A stretch of 64,000 bases of DNA from Primulina eburnea (lineage: Eukaryota > Streptophyta > Magnoliopsida > Lamiales > Gesneriaceae), in the NCBI RefSeq assembly GCF_022965805.1, contig NC_133109.1, positions 77,001 through 141,000 on the forward strand, written 5' to 3'. Each line of letters starts with the position of its first letter. Position 1 is the first letter of the stretch. The notes under the pieces were generated by a model, which saw nothing but the letters and a program-made list of their open reading frames with translations, made no database searches and was not told the origin of the DNA. Made by a program: the position numbers and the translations under genes. Positions 1 through 9,791 of the stretch are shown here, piece by piece.

Positions 1-1043
1 GGACGGTTTTGGACTCCCACTTGATGCACAGGCGCTCCTTCGGGCACATAGAATGGATTGTCATCTTGACAGTCTTTCACATAGTGCTCACCTCCACATT
101 TTTCACAGAATATCTCTTGGAGACGCATAGCCGTGCCACCCATGTTCAAGCCATCCAGTTTCCTGTTTAAGACATCAAGTTGTGCAGTAATAGCAGATAA
201 ATCAGTTACCTGGTGAACCCCTGCACTTCTCCGCTGATTGTTCCTGTCAGATTGAGGGTGATAACTGCTAGCAGCCATCTCCTTCAGTAGCTCATATCCT
301 TCCTCAGCAGTTTTTCTCAATAGATTTCCACAAGCAGAAGCATCTATCATAGTACGATTAGGAGTAAGTAAGCCATAATAGAAGGTTTGAACGACTAACC
401 CAAGTGGCAACTCGTGATGTGGGCATCTTCGTAATAGATCTTTGAAACGATCCCACGCCTCATATAGTGACTCTTGATCGAACTGAGCAAATGTTGTGAT
501 GTCTGCCCGCAGCTTCATGGTCTTCGATGGGGGAAAGTATTTGATTAGAAACGCCTTTGCCATGTCCTCCCATGTAGCTATCGAACCTACAGGTAAACAA
601 TTCAACCACGCTTTAGCTTTGTCACGCAAAGAGAAAGGAAATAAACGCAGTCTAACAGCTTCATCAGAAACTCCATTAAATTTAAAAGTATCGCAAATCT
701 CAAGGAAATCCGCGATGTGTGTGTTTGGATCGTCCACAGCAGTTCCTCTGAATTGGACTGTGTTCTGAATCATCTGGATTATAGCTGGTTTGATTTCAAA
801 ATGATTTGCCCGCACAATAGGTCTCACAATGCTAGGGCGTGCACCATCCAAAGAAGGCTGAGCATACTCTAACATTGGTATGCGGCGTGGCATCTCAATT
901 TGTCTCTCTTCGCGGCGCTCCTCCTCATGCTCTTGCTCGTGCCTCTCCATCAGTTCTTTCAGTCTTTGCTGCTGTCTTCTCCTGCGAAAAGTTCTTTCAA
1001 TTTCAGGGTCGAACTCAAGCTCCACGTCAAGTGACTTTGGCAT
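1..1043 (-). CDS. Athila-like Ty3/gypsy gag, partial (element X)
   Basis: The minus strand is open without a stop from an ATG at 1043 to the window edge, about 347 codons, so only the N-terminal part of the polyprotein is present. It begins MPKSLDVELEFDPE, has an Arg/Gln/Glu-rich stretch, then the retrotransposon gag fold with WLNCLPVGSI, IKYFPPSKT and LYEAWDRFKDLLRRCP. Near the edge is a zinc knuckle of the form CX2CX3HX4C (CEKCGGEHYVKDC), one residue shorter between the second Cys and the His than the usual CCHC. Gag packages the element RNA into cytoplasmic particles. The start lies about 100 nt inside the PBS, which fits a direct gag leader. No stop or frameshift was seen, so this copy looks fairly young. 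The Athila assignment follows from the tRNA-Asp PBS and gag similarity to elements B and C. Confidence 0.85.
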   Translation of the reverse strand, partial: MPKSLDVELEFDPEIERTFRRRRQQQRLKELMERHEQEHEEERREERQIEMPRRIPMLEYAQPSLDGARPSIVRPIVRANHFEIKPAIIQMIQNTVQFRGTAVDDPNTHIADFLEICDTFKFNGVSDEAVRLRLFPFSLRDKAKAWLNCLPVGSIATWEDMAKAFLIKYFPPSKTMKLRADITTFAQFDQESLYEAWDRFKDLLRRCPHHELPLGLVVQTFYYGLLTPNRTMIDASACGNLLRKTAEEGYELLKEMAASSYHPQSDRNNQRRSAGVHQVTDLSAITAQLDVLNRKLDGLNMGGTAMRLQEIFCEKCGGEHYVKDCQDDNPFYVPEGAPVHQVGVQNR

Positions 1044-1143
1044 GCACTAGACGAGATATCTGAAATAAAATATGGAGTGTTAGCTCAATAAAAATAAAAT
1101 ACACTAAAGAAAATAACTAAAAATATAATTGTAGATTAACAGT

Positions 1144-1160
1144 CCCCGGCAGCGGCGCCA
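1144..1160 (-). other. Primer binding site of X (tRNA-Asp type)
   Basis: The plus strand reads CCCCGGCAGCGGCGCCA, the 3' end of plant tRNA-Asp with one A-to-G difference. On the minus strand it lies 6 nt after the LTR end, the normal PBS place for an element transcribed leftward. Confidence 0.85.
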
Positions 1161-1166
1161 AAAACT

Positions 1167-2650
1167 TGATCGAGCAAAACTTGCACTGTTATATCCCCAA
1201 TAAAAATATGTTTTCTATGCTCAAAATGTAATCGCAAGTGCACGATGTCAAGTTATAATATAGTGTATATGAATACGAGTATCGTTCCACTGAGGACTGT
1301 CTTTAACAATTATTAATTCAGTTATTCAAACTTTAGCGACGAAAGTTGGTTGATTGTTTTTATAACTAATAAATGCAAGAAAATTTAAATAAACAATTTC
1401 AAAGATTAAAAGATGAAATATGAATGCGAAATCAATTTAGTAAGTTTCAAATGATAAAAGAATTTGTTGGGAATTCTGGTTCACCTACCCCGTATTAATT
1501 AATTAATTCGTTCGATTGTGTTCGAGCTTCCGACAGGATTTCCTATTCAATTGAACACACTCTCTCGAGCTATGCCAAACTAATTCACTCAATGAAGTAA
1601 TTAAATGTCTTTAATTATTTATCAAGAATAAACCGCATTTCGATTAATGAAATCCCTTAGTTTTCGACCCTAAGGACTATGACTATCTGCACGTATCCAA
1701 TTTCATATATCTATGCAAATTGTAGATCCGCGAATTATACTACTCGTTCCTATCACAAGTTATTCTCTCGAACTCACTCGCGATATAAAAACGTCGTTTA
1801 AAGTTAGCTACGCTCAAACGACACAAGAAAACAATAGTATAACCAAGAACAAATCACAAATCAAAATAAGAATTAACTAGATCAAAGTTTGGGGTAGGAT
1901 CCCCTTTAATCCCAACAAATATGAAAGTTAGCTACTAAAATTCATAATTAAAAATAAGCAAAAAAATGTTTAAACAAAGGAAAATAAACTAGAAATACGA
2001 GGCGTGACGAAATCTGCGAAGAACGATGCCCGGAAAATCACGAATCTTCAATCCAAGTGCAAAAGCTCTCCCAAAAAACCCTTGTGGCTCTCAAAATATG
2101 TCTGAATAATCTCTCAAAAGTCGACCAACCCTTTCCATAGCAACCCCCATCCAAAATAAGGTAAGAAAATTGCGTCCAAAATTTTCCAAAAATAGGCGGC
2201 GCTCGGGCGGCAGAAAAGTACCGCTCGAGCGCCACACTCTCTGTAAGTTGCTGGACTTGTGCGGCAGTCGCGCTCGGGCGGTAGAAAAGTACCGCTCGAG
2301 CGCCGATAAGTCTGTCTCGGATGCACCTTCTTGCGCCCGGGCGGTAGAAAAGTACCGCCCGAGCGCCACATGTTCTGTAAGTCTCCTTCATCTACTCACT
2401 TCTCGCGCCCGGGCGGTAGAAATGTACCGCTCGGGCGCCGCTGGTTCTTTCCAAATTCTCTAGCCTTACACTTTCCTCTCTGATTTTCGTTCTCCGATCA
2501 TTTTTCCTGCAAATTCATCACACACAGGTGAGACACGACGCAATGCAAATAATTACTCTAAAATGAACAAAAAGCAAACGAAATGCAGGCATGCACAAAG
2601 TAAACAGAACTAAAACTAATGCAATAATCACGTAAAAACACCACCTATCA
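1167..2650 (-). repeat. 5' LTR of element X
   Basis: The LTR starts TGATCGAGC next to the PBS and ends ACCTATCA, giving about 1484 bp. On its far side the sequence continues as the copia LTR of A, so X inserted there. The second LTR and matching target duplication lie outside the window to the left. I found no convincing TATA box on the minus strand. The U3 half contains the GC-rich palindromes listed separately. Confidence 0.8.
2199..2440. repeat. Four GC-rich near-palindromes in the X LTR
   Basis: Units at about 2199-2236, 2270-2304, 2334-2369 and 2405-2440 each read roughly GCGCYCGGGCGGTAGAAA then GTACCGCTCGAGCGCC. The two arms pair over about 13-15 bases around an AGAAAAG-like loop. Repeat spacing is 64-71 bp. 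The units are rich in CG dinucleotides and contain XhoI-like CTCGAG or SmaI-like CCCGGG cores. Sequence between the units is unrelated. Confidence 0.85.
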
Positions 2651-2961
2651 GTGGGTGTGTACAAAAGTTGTACTGTAAAATCCAAAGTCTTTTAGTGATA
2701 CCTTCTGGAAACAGAAGAAGGGGAGACGTAGAAGATTTCATCTTCGAACTTCCATAAACAACTGACGTCTTCTGCTTTTACTATTTTCATCCACTTCATT
2801 GGATTGTTTCCGCACTTATTTTTGTAATCCATTGGAAGTATTCACGACAAGACAAGCTAGTGTCTTTAACAGGATTCTAGCACCCTCGTTATTCAAGAAA
2901 GAAAACATATTTGGAGAAGAGTTCATCCACCCCCTTCTAAACTCTTCCTCGATCCTCAACA
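2651..2961 (+). repeat. 3' part of the 5' LTR of A
   Basis: This stretch matches 25120-25430, the end of the 3' LTR, with scattered substitutions. It ends CCTCAACA just before the PBS. The missing first part, about 727 bp, should lie left of X outside the window. Confidence 0.85.
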
Positions 2962-2963
2962 AT

Positions 2964-2975
2964 TGGTATCAGAGC
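2964..2975 (+). other. Primer binding site of A (tRNA-Met)
   Basis: TGGTATCAGAGC, the exact complement of the 3' end of initiator tRNA-Met, starts 2 nt after the LTR end. Confidence 0.9.
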
Positions 2976-3004
2976 AGGTTCTCTTGTCCCTGAAAATATA
3001 ACAG

Positions 3005-5017
3005 ATGGCACACTTCAGCAAAGTTCCTATGTTCTCAAAAGAAGACTTTGATGACTGAAAAATTCGTATGCAAGATCATCTTGCAGCTCAAGATGATGAC
3101 ATGTGGTATGTCATCACAGATGGTCCATTAAAGATCTTAAAACCTAACACAGCTATTGCTGTCACTGAAGGTGCTCCTCAAATGATTGAGAAGCACAGGA
3201 GCGAATGAACCAGTGAAGATAAAAAGAAAGCCAATCTGGATAATGTTGCGAAAGATATTCTCTACAAAACTCTGGACAAAAACACTTTCAGCAAGATAAA
3301 GATGTGCTCTACTGCAAAAGAAATATGGGAGAAGCTTACTCAAATATGCGAAGGGAATGAGCAAACCAAGGATAATAAACTGTCTGTAGCAATGCAGAAG
3401 TTTGAAAATCTGAAAATGAAGGCTGGTGAAACTCTAAATGAATTTGATGAACGTTTCAGCAGTCTGGTCAATGAACTAGCAGCTCTGGGTAAAGAGCATG
3501 GCAATAGAGAAATAGCACTCAAAGTAATGAGAGCTCTGCACAGAGAATGGGATGTAAAAACCATGGCTATGCGTGTTTCCAAAGATTTAAACAAGTTAGA
3601 ACTGCATGACTTGTTTGCAGACCTGAAAGCCTATGAATTCGAACTAGAAGTAAGAAGTGGAGAAGAGCCATCTTCAAATTTACCTACTAAGGCTCTTGCT
3701 GCTACTGTCACTGCTACTGTTACTGCTCCCATTGCAGTTGTTCCAAGTGCATCACCTACTATTGCTGCTGAAAGCACCTCAGACAAAAATGCTGAACAAA
3801 TCAGCAGTGATGCAATGTCCTTATTTGTAAAGAAATTCTCCAGATTCATCAAGAAGAATCACAGAGCTTATCAGAATCCTAACCGGAATTTCAAAAAGGA
3901 TTCACCATCTGGTGATATGGCATGTTTCAATTGTGGAAAGGTTGGACACTTTATTGCTGACTGTCCAAAGTCTAAGAAAGATGATCAAAAGAAAAAGGAG
4001 TATAAACAACATGACAAAAGATCTAGAAGAGATCGAAAAGCAATGGTTGCTGAGGAAAGCAAATCCTAGTGGGCTGAATCTAGCTCTGAGTTGTCTGATT
4101 CAGATGATAATTCGAGCAACAGTGATGCAGAAGAGACTAAATGTCTCATGGCAGATACTGAATCAATCACAACATCTGGAGAGGTATTTGACTTTGACTC
4201 TAATGAATTTACACAAATTGATTTAGTAAATGCGTTGCATGACATGGTAAAAGAGTACTCGAGACTTTCTCAATCATTAGAGGAATTTAAAACTGAAAAT
4301 CAAAACTTAAAAGATCAAATCAGTAAGTTTACTTGCTTGCAAGAAAACAGCTGTGATGATCTAAAAGTTGAGATAAGCAAGCTGAAAACTGAGAATGAAA
4401 GAGTACATGCAGAATACCAGACAATGAGATTCGAAAATCAGAAGCTATCCTTACTGGTTAATGCATGGAACAAGTCCTCTGTTTCGTTGGAAATGATGCA
4501 TGAGTTACAGAAACATTCTGGAGACAGAAGTGGTCTCGGTTTCAGTAACAATGAAAGCACTTCAGAAACTAGTACAAATCCACTACTAGAAAAAGGCAAA
4601 GGAAAATTTATCCACTTTGTTAAATCCAGTATGGTATATCAACCTGCAGTACCAACTGTTCAAATTGAAAAGACTGTAAATCAGATAAACAGGAGAAACC
4701 ATTATGGTCTAGGTTACGTTGAACCTAAGAGCAGAGTTCACCAGAGTGCTGGATCCAGTAGAGGATTCAACTCAGGAGGACAAAACTCTATGAAGGTTAG
4801 AAACTACCAATACTATAATTGCAAACCTGTTCAGAAGAGATATAGAATGGACAACAAGAACAGAAAGGAAGAACATCATCCTAAAGTGCATCATGTTAGA
4901 AATAATATTGATAGATCTTCTGTTGCACACACCTCTATGGATACCCGAAGTACTAAATCACCAAGAATTGTACAAATATGGGTTTCTAAGGGACTGATAA
5001 GGTTTGGACCCAAATAG
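3005..5017 (+). pseudogene. Copia gag of A, broken
   Basis: The reading frame begins MAHFSKVPMFSKEDFDD at 3005. It is stopped by TGA at 3056-3058 and again at 3206-3208; in the first case Trp is the expected residue. It then runs open from 3302 to a TAG at 4067-4069 and again from 4091 to 5017. The gag core is at 3302-3650 (IWEKLTQICEG, LNEFDERFSSLVNEL). A CCHC zinc knuckle CFNCGKVGHFIADC is at about 3931-3972. The part after 4091 is acidic (SDSDDNSSNSDAEE) and then predicted coiled coil (EEFKTENQNLKDQISK), a layout common in SIRE-type gag. A further frame change is needed between 5017 and about 5040 to reach the protease. The protein cannot be made whole from this copy. Confidence 0.85.
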
Positions 5018-5039
5018 ACTGGGTACCATCCACTAAAAA

Positions 5040-5435
5040 TTGTGTTTGCAGGAACAGGAGAAGAAGATTGAAATCAGTAGCTCCATCTGGTATCTGGACA
5101 GTGGATGTGCCAGACATATGACCGGACAAAAGAATCTACTATCAGAAGTAATGAGTTGTACTGGACCAAAAATAACCTTTGGAGACAACTCAAAAGGTAA
5201 AGCTGTGGGTAAAGGTAAGATTATCCATGGTAATATTGTTATAAAAGACGTACTTTTAGTTGAAAATCTATGCTATAATTTGATCAGCATCAGTCAATTA
5301 TGTGATAATGGTTATTCAGCAGCTTTCCAGAAGTACACTTGCACAGTTAAAAATGCTGATGATTCCATTGTATTAACTGGAAAGAGAGAAGGCAACACCT
5401 ACAGAGTATCTTGGAATATAGATCATGTCAACGTT
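5040..5435 (+). pseudogene. Copia protease and start of pol of A
   Basis: This segment carries IWYLDSGCARHMTG, the aspartic protease active site (DSG) of Ty1/copia elements. It is followed by ITFGDNSKGKAVGKGKI and VLLVENLCYNLISISQLC, the usual run into the GAG-pre-integrase domain. It is cut by element B at 5435, and the same frame resumes at 16862 (the two target-site copies are 5431-5435 and 16857-16861). The segment itself has no stop but belongs to a pol broken downstream and frame-shifted upstream. Confidence 0.85.
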
Positions 5436-7005
5436 TGTTGCGACTTTGATTGTTGCACTCCCAAGAGCAGGTTGTCCACAAGTAGTATAATTCGGTGAGT
5501 CCGAATATCGTATCCACAGGGAAGCTAAGGTAATTACAAGTCCACTACAATGTCTTTTTGTTTTTGTTTTTGTTTCTTTTTAATTTTAATTGAATCTTTA
5601 ATGGGTAAATTTTAATTGTTCAAATTTAAATTTAAGTAGTTGAGATTAAAAGATCCACTCTTGGTATTTTAATAAAGTTAACATTAACGAACAATATTGA
5701 AATCCACTTAATAAAATGGTTCCAATATATTAAATAATCATATTTATATTATGTTATAAATTATAATCTTATAAGTACATAATATATACCAAAACTTATA
5801 AATGTGGTCAAGTATTTATTGTGCTATATATATTTGTAAACACTAAATCAAGGTTCCCACTTTAAATGGTTGGTAAAACCAAACAAACATTTAAATGGTA
5901 CCAATAAATTAATACTACAATATATTCATATATAATAAATCAAGGAATCCAAGTTAAATGGTTGGTAAAACCAAACTAACATTTAAATGGTTCCAAGAAT
6001 TTAATATTATAATATATTTATATATAATAACTCAAGGCATCCATTTTAAATGGTTGGTAATACCAAACTAACATTTAAATGGTTCCAAGAATTTAGTGTA
6101 ACATATAGCAACAATAAATCAAAACTCCCACTTATAAGTAGGGTATAAAAATGCTTAAAGAAATAAATATAACATAAACAATAAATAATGATTAAATAAT
6201 ATAAAACATAGATTCTTACCTTATAATAACCTTATTATCATGCCAAGAGCTTCACCTTATCATCTCAACTTTAGGAAGTTAGCTATTCATTATTCAAAGT
6301 GTAAAACTTTGAATATGAAATTAACATGCTAATTATATTTAAATGAAGAAATAAAAGAAAAATATAGAGAGAAATATTATGAACTCAAAGATTTGTTCAT
6401 AGAATGAGGGATATCTCAATACATTACAATGCACCCCTATTTATAGCCAAATTTGGGGAGACAACCACAAATAAAATATTATTTTTTACACATAAGTCTT
6501 CATTGGTGTTCCAAGAAATTAATATTATATTGCACATCACTTTTGACAAGCATCTTCTCCGAATTTTCTTCTTCACATAAAATGAAACATGTGGATAATT
6601 GAGTTGTCTAGTTGTGGTATTTTTTTCAGAATATTTGACCAAGTAGTTTGAGAGATATGGTCAAAATACTAGAGCATGGTAAAACTGCCACTCCTTCGGT
6701 AACTTTAATTGTTGCTTAATTTGATCCCAATTGTGAGAGGATTTTTATCTCATGCTTGCCACCAATATTGTAGATATTAACATCAACTTTCTACAGGTCC
6801 AAGAATCATCTTAATCCCATTTGCAACGCCAAGGTTATTCTTGTTTTATCGAACCTGTAAAAATAGTAAAAACTTATAATTACACAACAACTTATATTTT
6901 ATACAATTTATTATAAAACATATAATATTTAAAAATTTAATAAAACAAAAACTATATATTTATATTATAAAACATTTAATTAATGTACAATTTTTATGTT
7001 TATCA
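5436..7005 (-). repeat. 3' LTR of B
   Basis: It runs from TGTTGCGACTTTG to ATGTTTATCA. It is the left copy and, for this leftward element, the 3' LTR. The reverse complement of 7006-7016 (GTTGGGAGGTG) abuts it as the polypurine tract. Confidence 0.93.
5860..6110. repeat. Three tandem repeats in the B LTR
   Basis: Three diverged copies of an approximately 85-bp unit contain TTAAATGGTTGGTAAAACCA and ACATTTAAATGGTTCCAA. Each unit includes the inverted repeat TGGTTGGTAAAACCA. The same array is in the other LTR at about 15711-15961. It lies in U3, upstream of the TATA box, where enhancer repeats are often found. Confidence 0.75.
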
Positions 7006-8268
7006 CACCTCCCAACCAGCTTATTGCTAGTCCCTAGCAATTTAAGCGTTAATAGCAATACAAAACATATTGATTAATTTAAATAGAAATGTAATCAGAA
7101 CTATCTAAGTGTTTAAATAAAATTTGAAAACTGTCAAAATTATATCAAGATCATCATAATTATAATTTATGAAATAATTTGAGATGATTAATTCAAAGCT
7201 TATTTTAGGTAGTTAAATGTACACGGCCTTCAGAAATTCCTAGTAAGAGTCTCAACTCCATATCCTCACAGGTTAATAAATGTTTCAATTTATGGCAACG
7301 ATTTCTCTCATGGAGTTGGAATACAGATAAATGCTCAGAAAAATGGTTTACAGAATGCAGACAGACAAACGAGCCAAACTAATCAAAAGATAGAAAATCA
7401 ATTGATTTAAAATCCAGTTGTTCTTATTATATTTTTTTTTTCCTGATTTTTTTTTTTTTTACATCATGGAATCAGAGTAAGTTTATGCTTTTTGACCACA
7501 TATTTATTTAATTTGTACAATATATTTCTCTCTTTCTTTTTTTATTTTTTTTTATTTTTTTTATTCTTATGAGAGAAAAATGGGTCGCAGCATATAACTT
7601 AAAAATTACATAGATCTTCAACATCTTTCTTTTTGTATTTTTCTTTTTTTTTTTCTTTTTTTTTTTCAGGAAATATATATATATTTTTTTTCAAAATAAG
7701 AACTCAAGATCTAAACAATAGATAGTCTCTCTCATGATCAATAAAGGCTCGAAAGCTGTTTTCTCAGTCCTCTCCACTCACTCACAAAATATGTGTGAGT
7801 TCAAAAATTTTAGGCACTCTTATAAGGTATATCTTGGGCCATATACTTTACTACCTAATTTTATCACAATGGTTAATCACTCAAAAAGATTTCATAAATC
7901 ATATTTTTATATTGATCAGAATATTAAAAATGACCTTTTTTCAAATAAAATTTAAACATTCTTAAATAGATTAATGCATGTTCTAATTTAAATCTTTCAA
8001 ATATGTAATGTATGACATTTTTGCAAAAAATTACTAAGGTACAAACAATAAACATGGTTTTATTTTAAAATAATATTTAATTTTTTTTTAAATTTGTTTT
8101 TTTTTTTTTTTTTTTTTTTATATGTGTTCTCCCCCCAATCAGAATATGACATTGTCCCTAATGTCAAAATAGCTATTAATAAAGAGTACATAATGAAAGA
8201 GATATCACCTGGAACTTTATTGAAGATAACAAACTGAAACAAACGCAAACCAATCCACGACTTTTGAA
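7006..8268 (-). other. Non-coding 3' region of B with T-rich tracts
   Basis: No coding sequence is seen. It contains the polypurine tract next to the LTR, long T runs on the plus strand (7435-7460, 7530-7565, 7640-7690 and a run of more than 20 at 8098-8119), and at about 8130-8160 the minus-strand pair GGGACAATGTCATAT and TTGGGGGGAG. I associate that pair with the post-pol region of plant Athila/Tat-type elements. The long T run reads as poly(A) on the element's coding strand, about 150 nt downstream of the LOG stop codon. Confidence 0.7.
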
Positions 8269-8907
8269 TCAATGATCCAACTTCCTTTTCTTACTGCTTG
8301 ATTGCGACCAATTGATCTTTGTTATCATCGGATCAGGCTTATGAACAAAAGCTTCCAAATCATCAATTAATTGATCGGCAGTCGAAGCACAGATGAGCAT
8401 CCGTCGTGAATTTTCTGAAATGAAATTCTGTTCCACAGCTTTATCAAGAAATGTCAACAAACTGTCATAATAATTATTGATATTCAACAAGCCCACGGGT
8501 TTATTATGGATATTAAGTTGTGCCCAAGAAACAGTGTGAAAAATTTCTTCTAATGTACCAAAACCACCTGGTAGTGCGATAAAAGCATCAGAATTTTCAA
8601 TCATTTGAGTGATTCTTTCATACATAGAAGAAACTTTTAATTCCTCCCCAATCGTAACACCTGTAATATTTCCTTCAGCTAAAGCTATAGGAATAATACC
8701 CAATACCTGACTACCTCCAAGATGAGCAGATGTTGAAACAGATCCCATTAACCCAATATTACCTCCCCCATATACCAAGTGAATTTTTCTCTCAGCCAAT
8801 ATCTTTCCAAGATTATTCGCTGCTTCTACAAACACTTCATTTTTTCCAGGACTCGACCCACAAAATACACAAATATTTTTCAATGTTTGTGCAGAGGATC
8901 CAGTCAT
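8269..8907 (-). CDS. LOG: Cytokinin riboside 5'-monophosphate phosphoribohydrolase (LOG), captured in B
   Basis: This is a 212-residue protein of usual LOG length. LOG enzymes cut ribose 5'-phosphate from cytokinin nucleotides and release the active free base in the cytosol or nucleus. Visible motifs are ICVFCGSSPG (12-21), VYGGGNIGLMG (45-55), the active-site Arg98 in MYERITQM, and PGGFGTLEE (113-121) with Glu121. WAQLNIHNKPVGLLN and the C-terminal half are also typical. Plant LOG genes normally have several introns; this one has none. It reads in the same direction as gag-pol, between the two LTRs. The ATG at 8907 is preferred because it begins just ahead of conserved sequence. The frame is open for 46 more codons upstream, but that stretch overlaps a likely intron. 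Phe replaces the common Tyr in PGGYGT, and the tail SSKKRKLDH is basic and nuclear-signal-like. No damage was seen. Family assignment is sure; activity and expression are inferred. Confidence 0.93.
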   Translation of the reverse strand: MTGSSAQTLKNICVFCGSSPGKNEVFVEAANNLGKILAERKIHLVYGGGNIGLMGSVSTSAHLGGSQVLGIIPIALAEGNITGVTIGEELKVSSMYERITQMIENSDAFIALPGGFGTLEEIFHTVSWAQLNIHNKPVGLLNINNYYDSLLTFLDKAVEQNFISENSRRMLICASTADQLIDDLEAFVHKPDPMITKINWSQSSSKKRKLDH

Positions 8908-8932
8908 GTTTTTACTTTCCTTTTTTTTTTTT

Positions 8933-9047
8933 CTGCGAAAGTAGAAAGAAAGATGAGAGATTTTATAGGGGTAATATGTTATCATGACAAAACTATGGGT
9001 CACAGCTGTAAACAGAATAAATAGTAAAAAAATAATGACACACATAC
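8933..9047 (-). other. Candidate 115-nt intron just upstream of LOG
   Basis: On the minus strand a donor TAA/GTATGTGTG (from 9047) and an acceptor TTTCTTTCTACTTTCGCAG (ending 8933) enclose 115 nt of AT-rich sequence. The acceptor lies 25 nt before the LOG ATG. It could be a 5'-UTR intron left from the host gene, or the acceptor alone could serve a spliced subgenomic RNA. A second, weaker acceptor ending TCTGTTTACAG lies about 70 nt further upstream. This rests on consensus only. Confidence 0.45.
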
Positions 9048-9119
9048 TTATAAACAGTAGTGTGATTGTGGCTCACAATTTTCCTCTGGTTTTACGTCCA
9101 GAAACGGCTTCAACGCCTT

Positions 9120-9665
9120 CTATGAGTCGAGGATATGCTTCCCATCCAATTTTCTTATAAATTGGCAAACAGGGTCTTTTTTAGTCAGATTCCCAAGACT
9201 ATGACGCTCATCTTGAAATTGTTTCCATAAACGGAGAAGTTCAATATGCACATGTCCACTAGAATGCGTCTCAAGAGTCAATAAGATGTTATCTAAAGAC
9301 TCCTTACTCAGCCCATTCTTAATGAAATCAATTTTATCTTCTCTGTTATTGGAAACACATCCCAAAGATCTGCATCGTTTGTCACAAGTCCATCTTGCAC
9401 ACTTATGACAAACCCCTAAACTTTTGGCCCTTCGTTTTTTCGCATAAGTGCTTTTTCCTAATCCAGGCAAATACCGAATAAGCAATGATTGTGGAACTTC
9501 TCCTCCTAATCGGACCTTAGCTTCTATTACAAGACGAATATCTTCTGGAATTCCTTTTTGCATTAGTAATCTCAATCTTTCACACCTTCCTGCATAAATT
9601 TTTCTTAGAACATTTTCAGAAACAGAGGGAAAATATTTACAAATTTTTGAGAGAATTTCATCCAT
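9120..9665 (-). CDS. Cys-rich 181-residue ORF of B, unknown function
   Basis: An intact ORF lies between gag-pol and LOG, in the same direction, with its ATG 126 nt beyond the gag-pol stop. I do not recognise the family with certainty. The N-terminal half is helical and basic (ENVLRKIYAGRCERLRLL, IEAKVRLGGEVPQSLL). The centre holds LPGLGKSTYAKKRRAK, which looks loosely like a P-loop but lacks the full GxxxxGK[ST] spacing. It is followed by a Cys/His cluster, CHKCARWTCDKRCRSLGC, that could bind zinc. The C-terminal part is helical (NILLTLETHSSGHVHIELLRLW). It occupies the place of the Athila env-like ORF, but has no signal peptide or membrane segment. A nucleic-acid-binding accessory protein is possible. 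Confidence 0.7.
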   Translation of the reverse strand: MDEILSKICKYFPSVSENVLRKIYAGRCERLRLLMQKGIPEDIRLVIEAKVRLGGEVPQSLLIRYLPGLGKSTYAKKRRAKSLGVCHKCARWTCDKRCRSLGCVSNNREDKIDFIKNGLSKESLDNILLTLETHSSGHVHIELLRLWKQFQDERHSLGNLTKKDPVCQFIRKLDGKHILDS

Positions 9666-9791
9666 TTTGAAAAGAAAAGAAATGATTTTTTTTTTTAAAT
9701 TTTTGTATCAGCAATTGTGGGAAACTGATTTAACCGACTATGAGAGTCACGGAGTACCGTTATCCGCCATTTAACCGGGAAAATAAAAAGA

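Noticed and set aside
2199..2440. Regularly spaced repeats that look like a CRISPR array
   Set aside because: The DNA is plant nuclear, only four units exist, and they sit in an LTR. They are kept as hairpin repeats instead.
6424..6642. 72-codon ORF in both LTRs of B
   Set aside because: It overlaps the TATA box and lies in R/U5. It is identical in the two LTRs because the LTRs themselves look identical.
8269..8907. LOG as an ordinary host gene next to retroelements
   Set aside because: It lies between two matching LTRs that share a target duplication and is on the element's coding strand, with element-type sequence on both sides.
8269..9045. A longer LOG protein with a hydrophobic 46-residue N-terminus
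   Set aside because: The added part overlaps a likely intron, is low-complexity, and LOG proteins normally begin close to the ICVFCGSS strand.
9120..9665. P-loop NTPase in the Cys-rich ORF (LPGLGKSTYAKK)
   Set aside because: The spacing of the glycine-rich loop is wrong and there is no Walker B; a chance resemblance is more likely.
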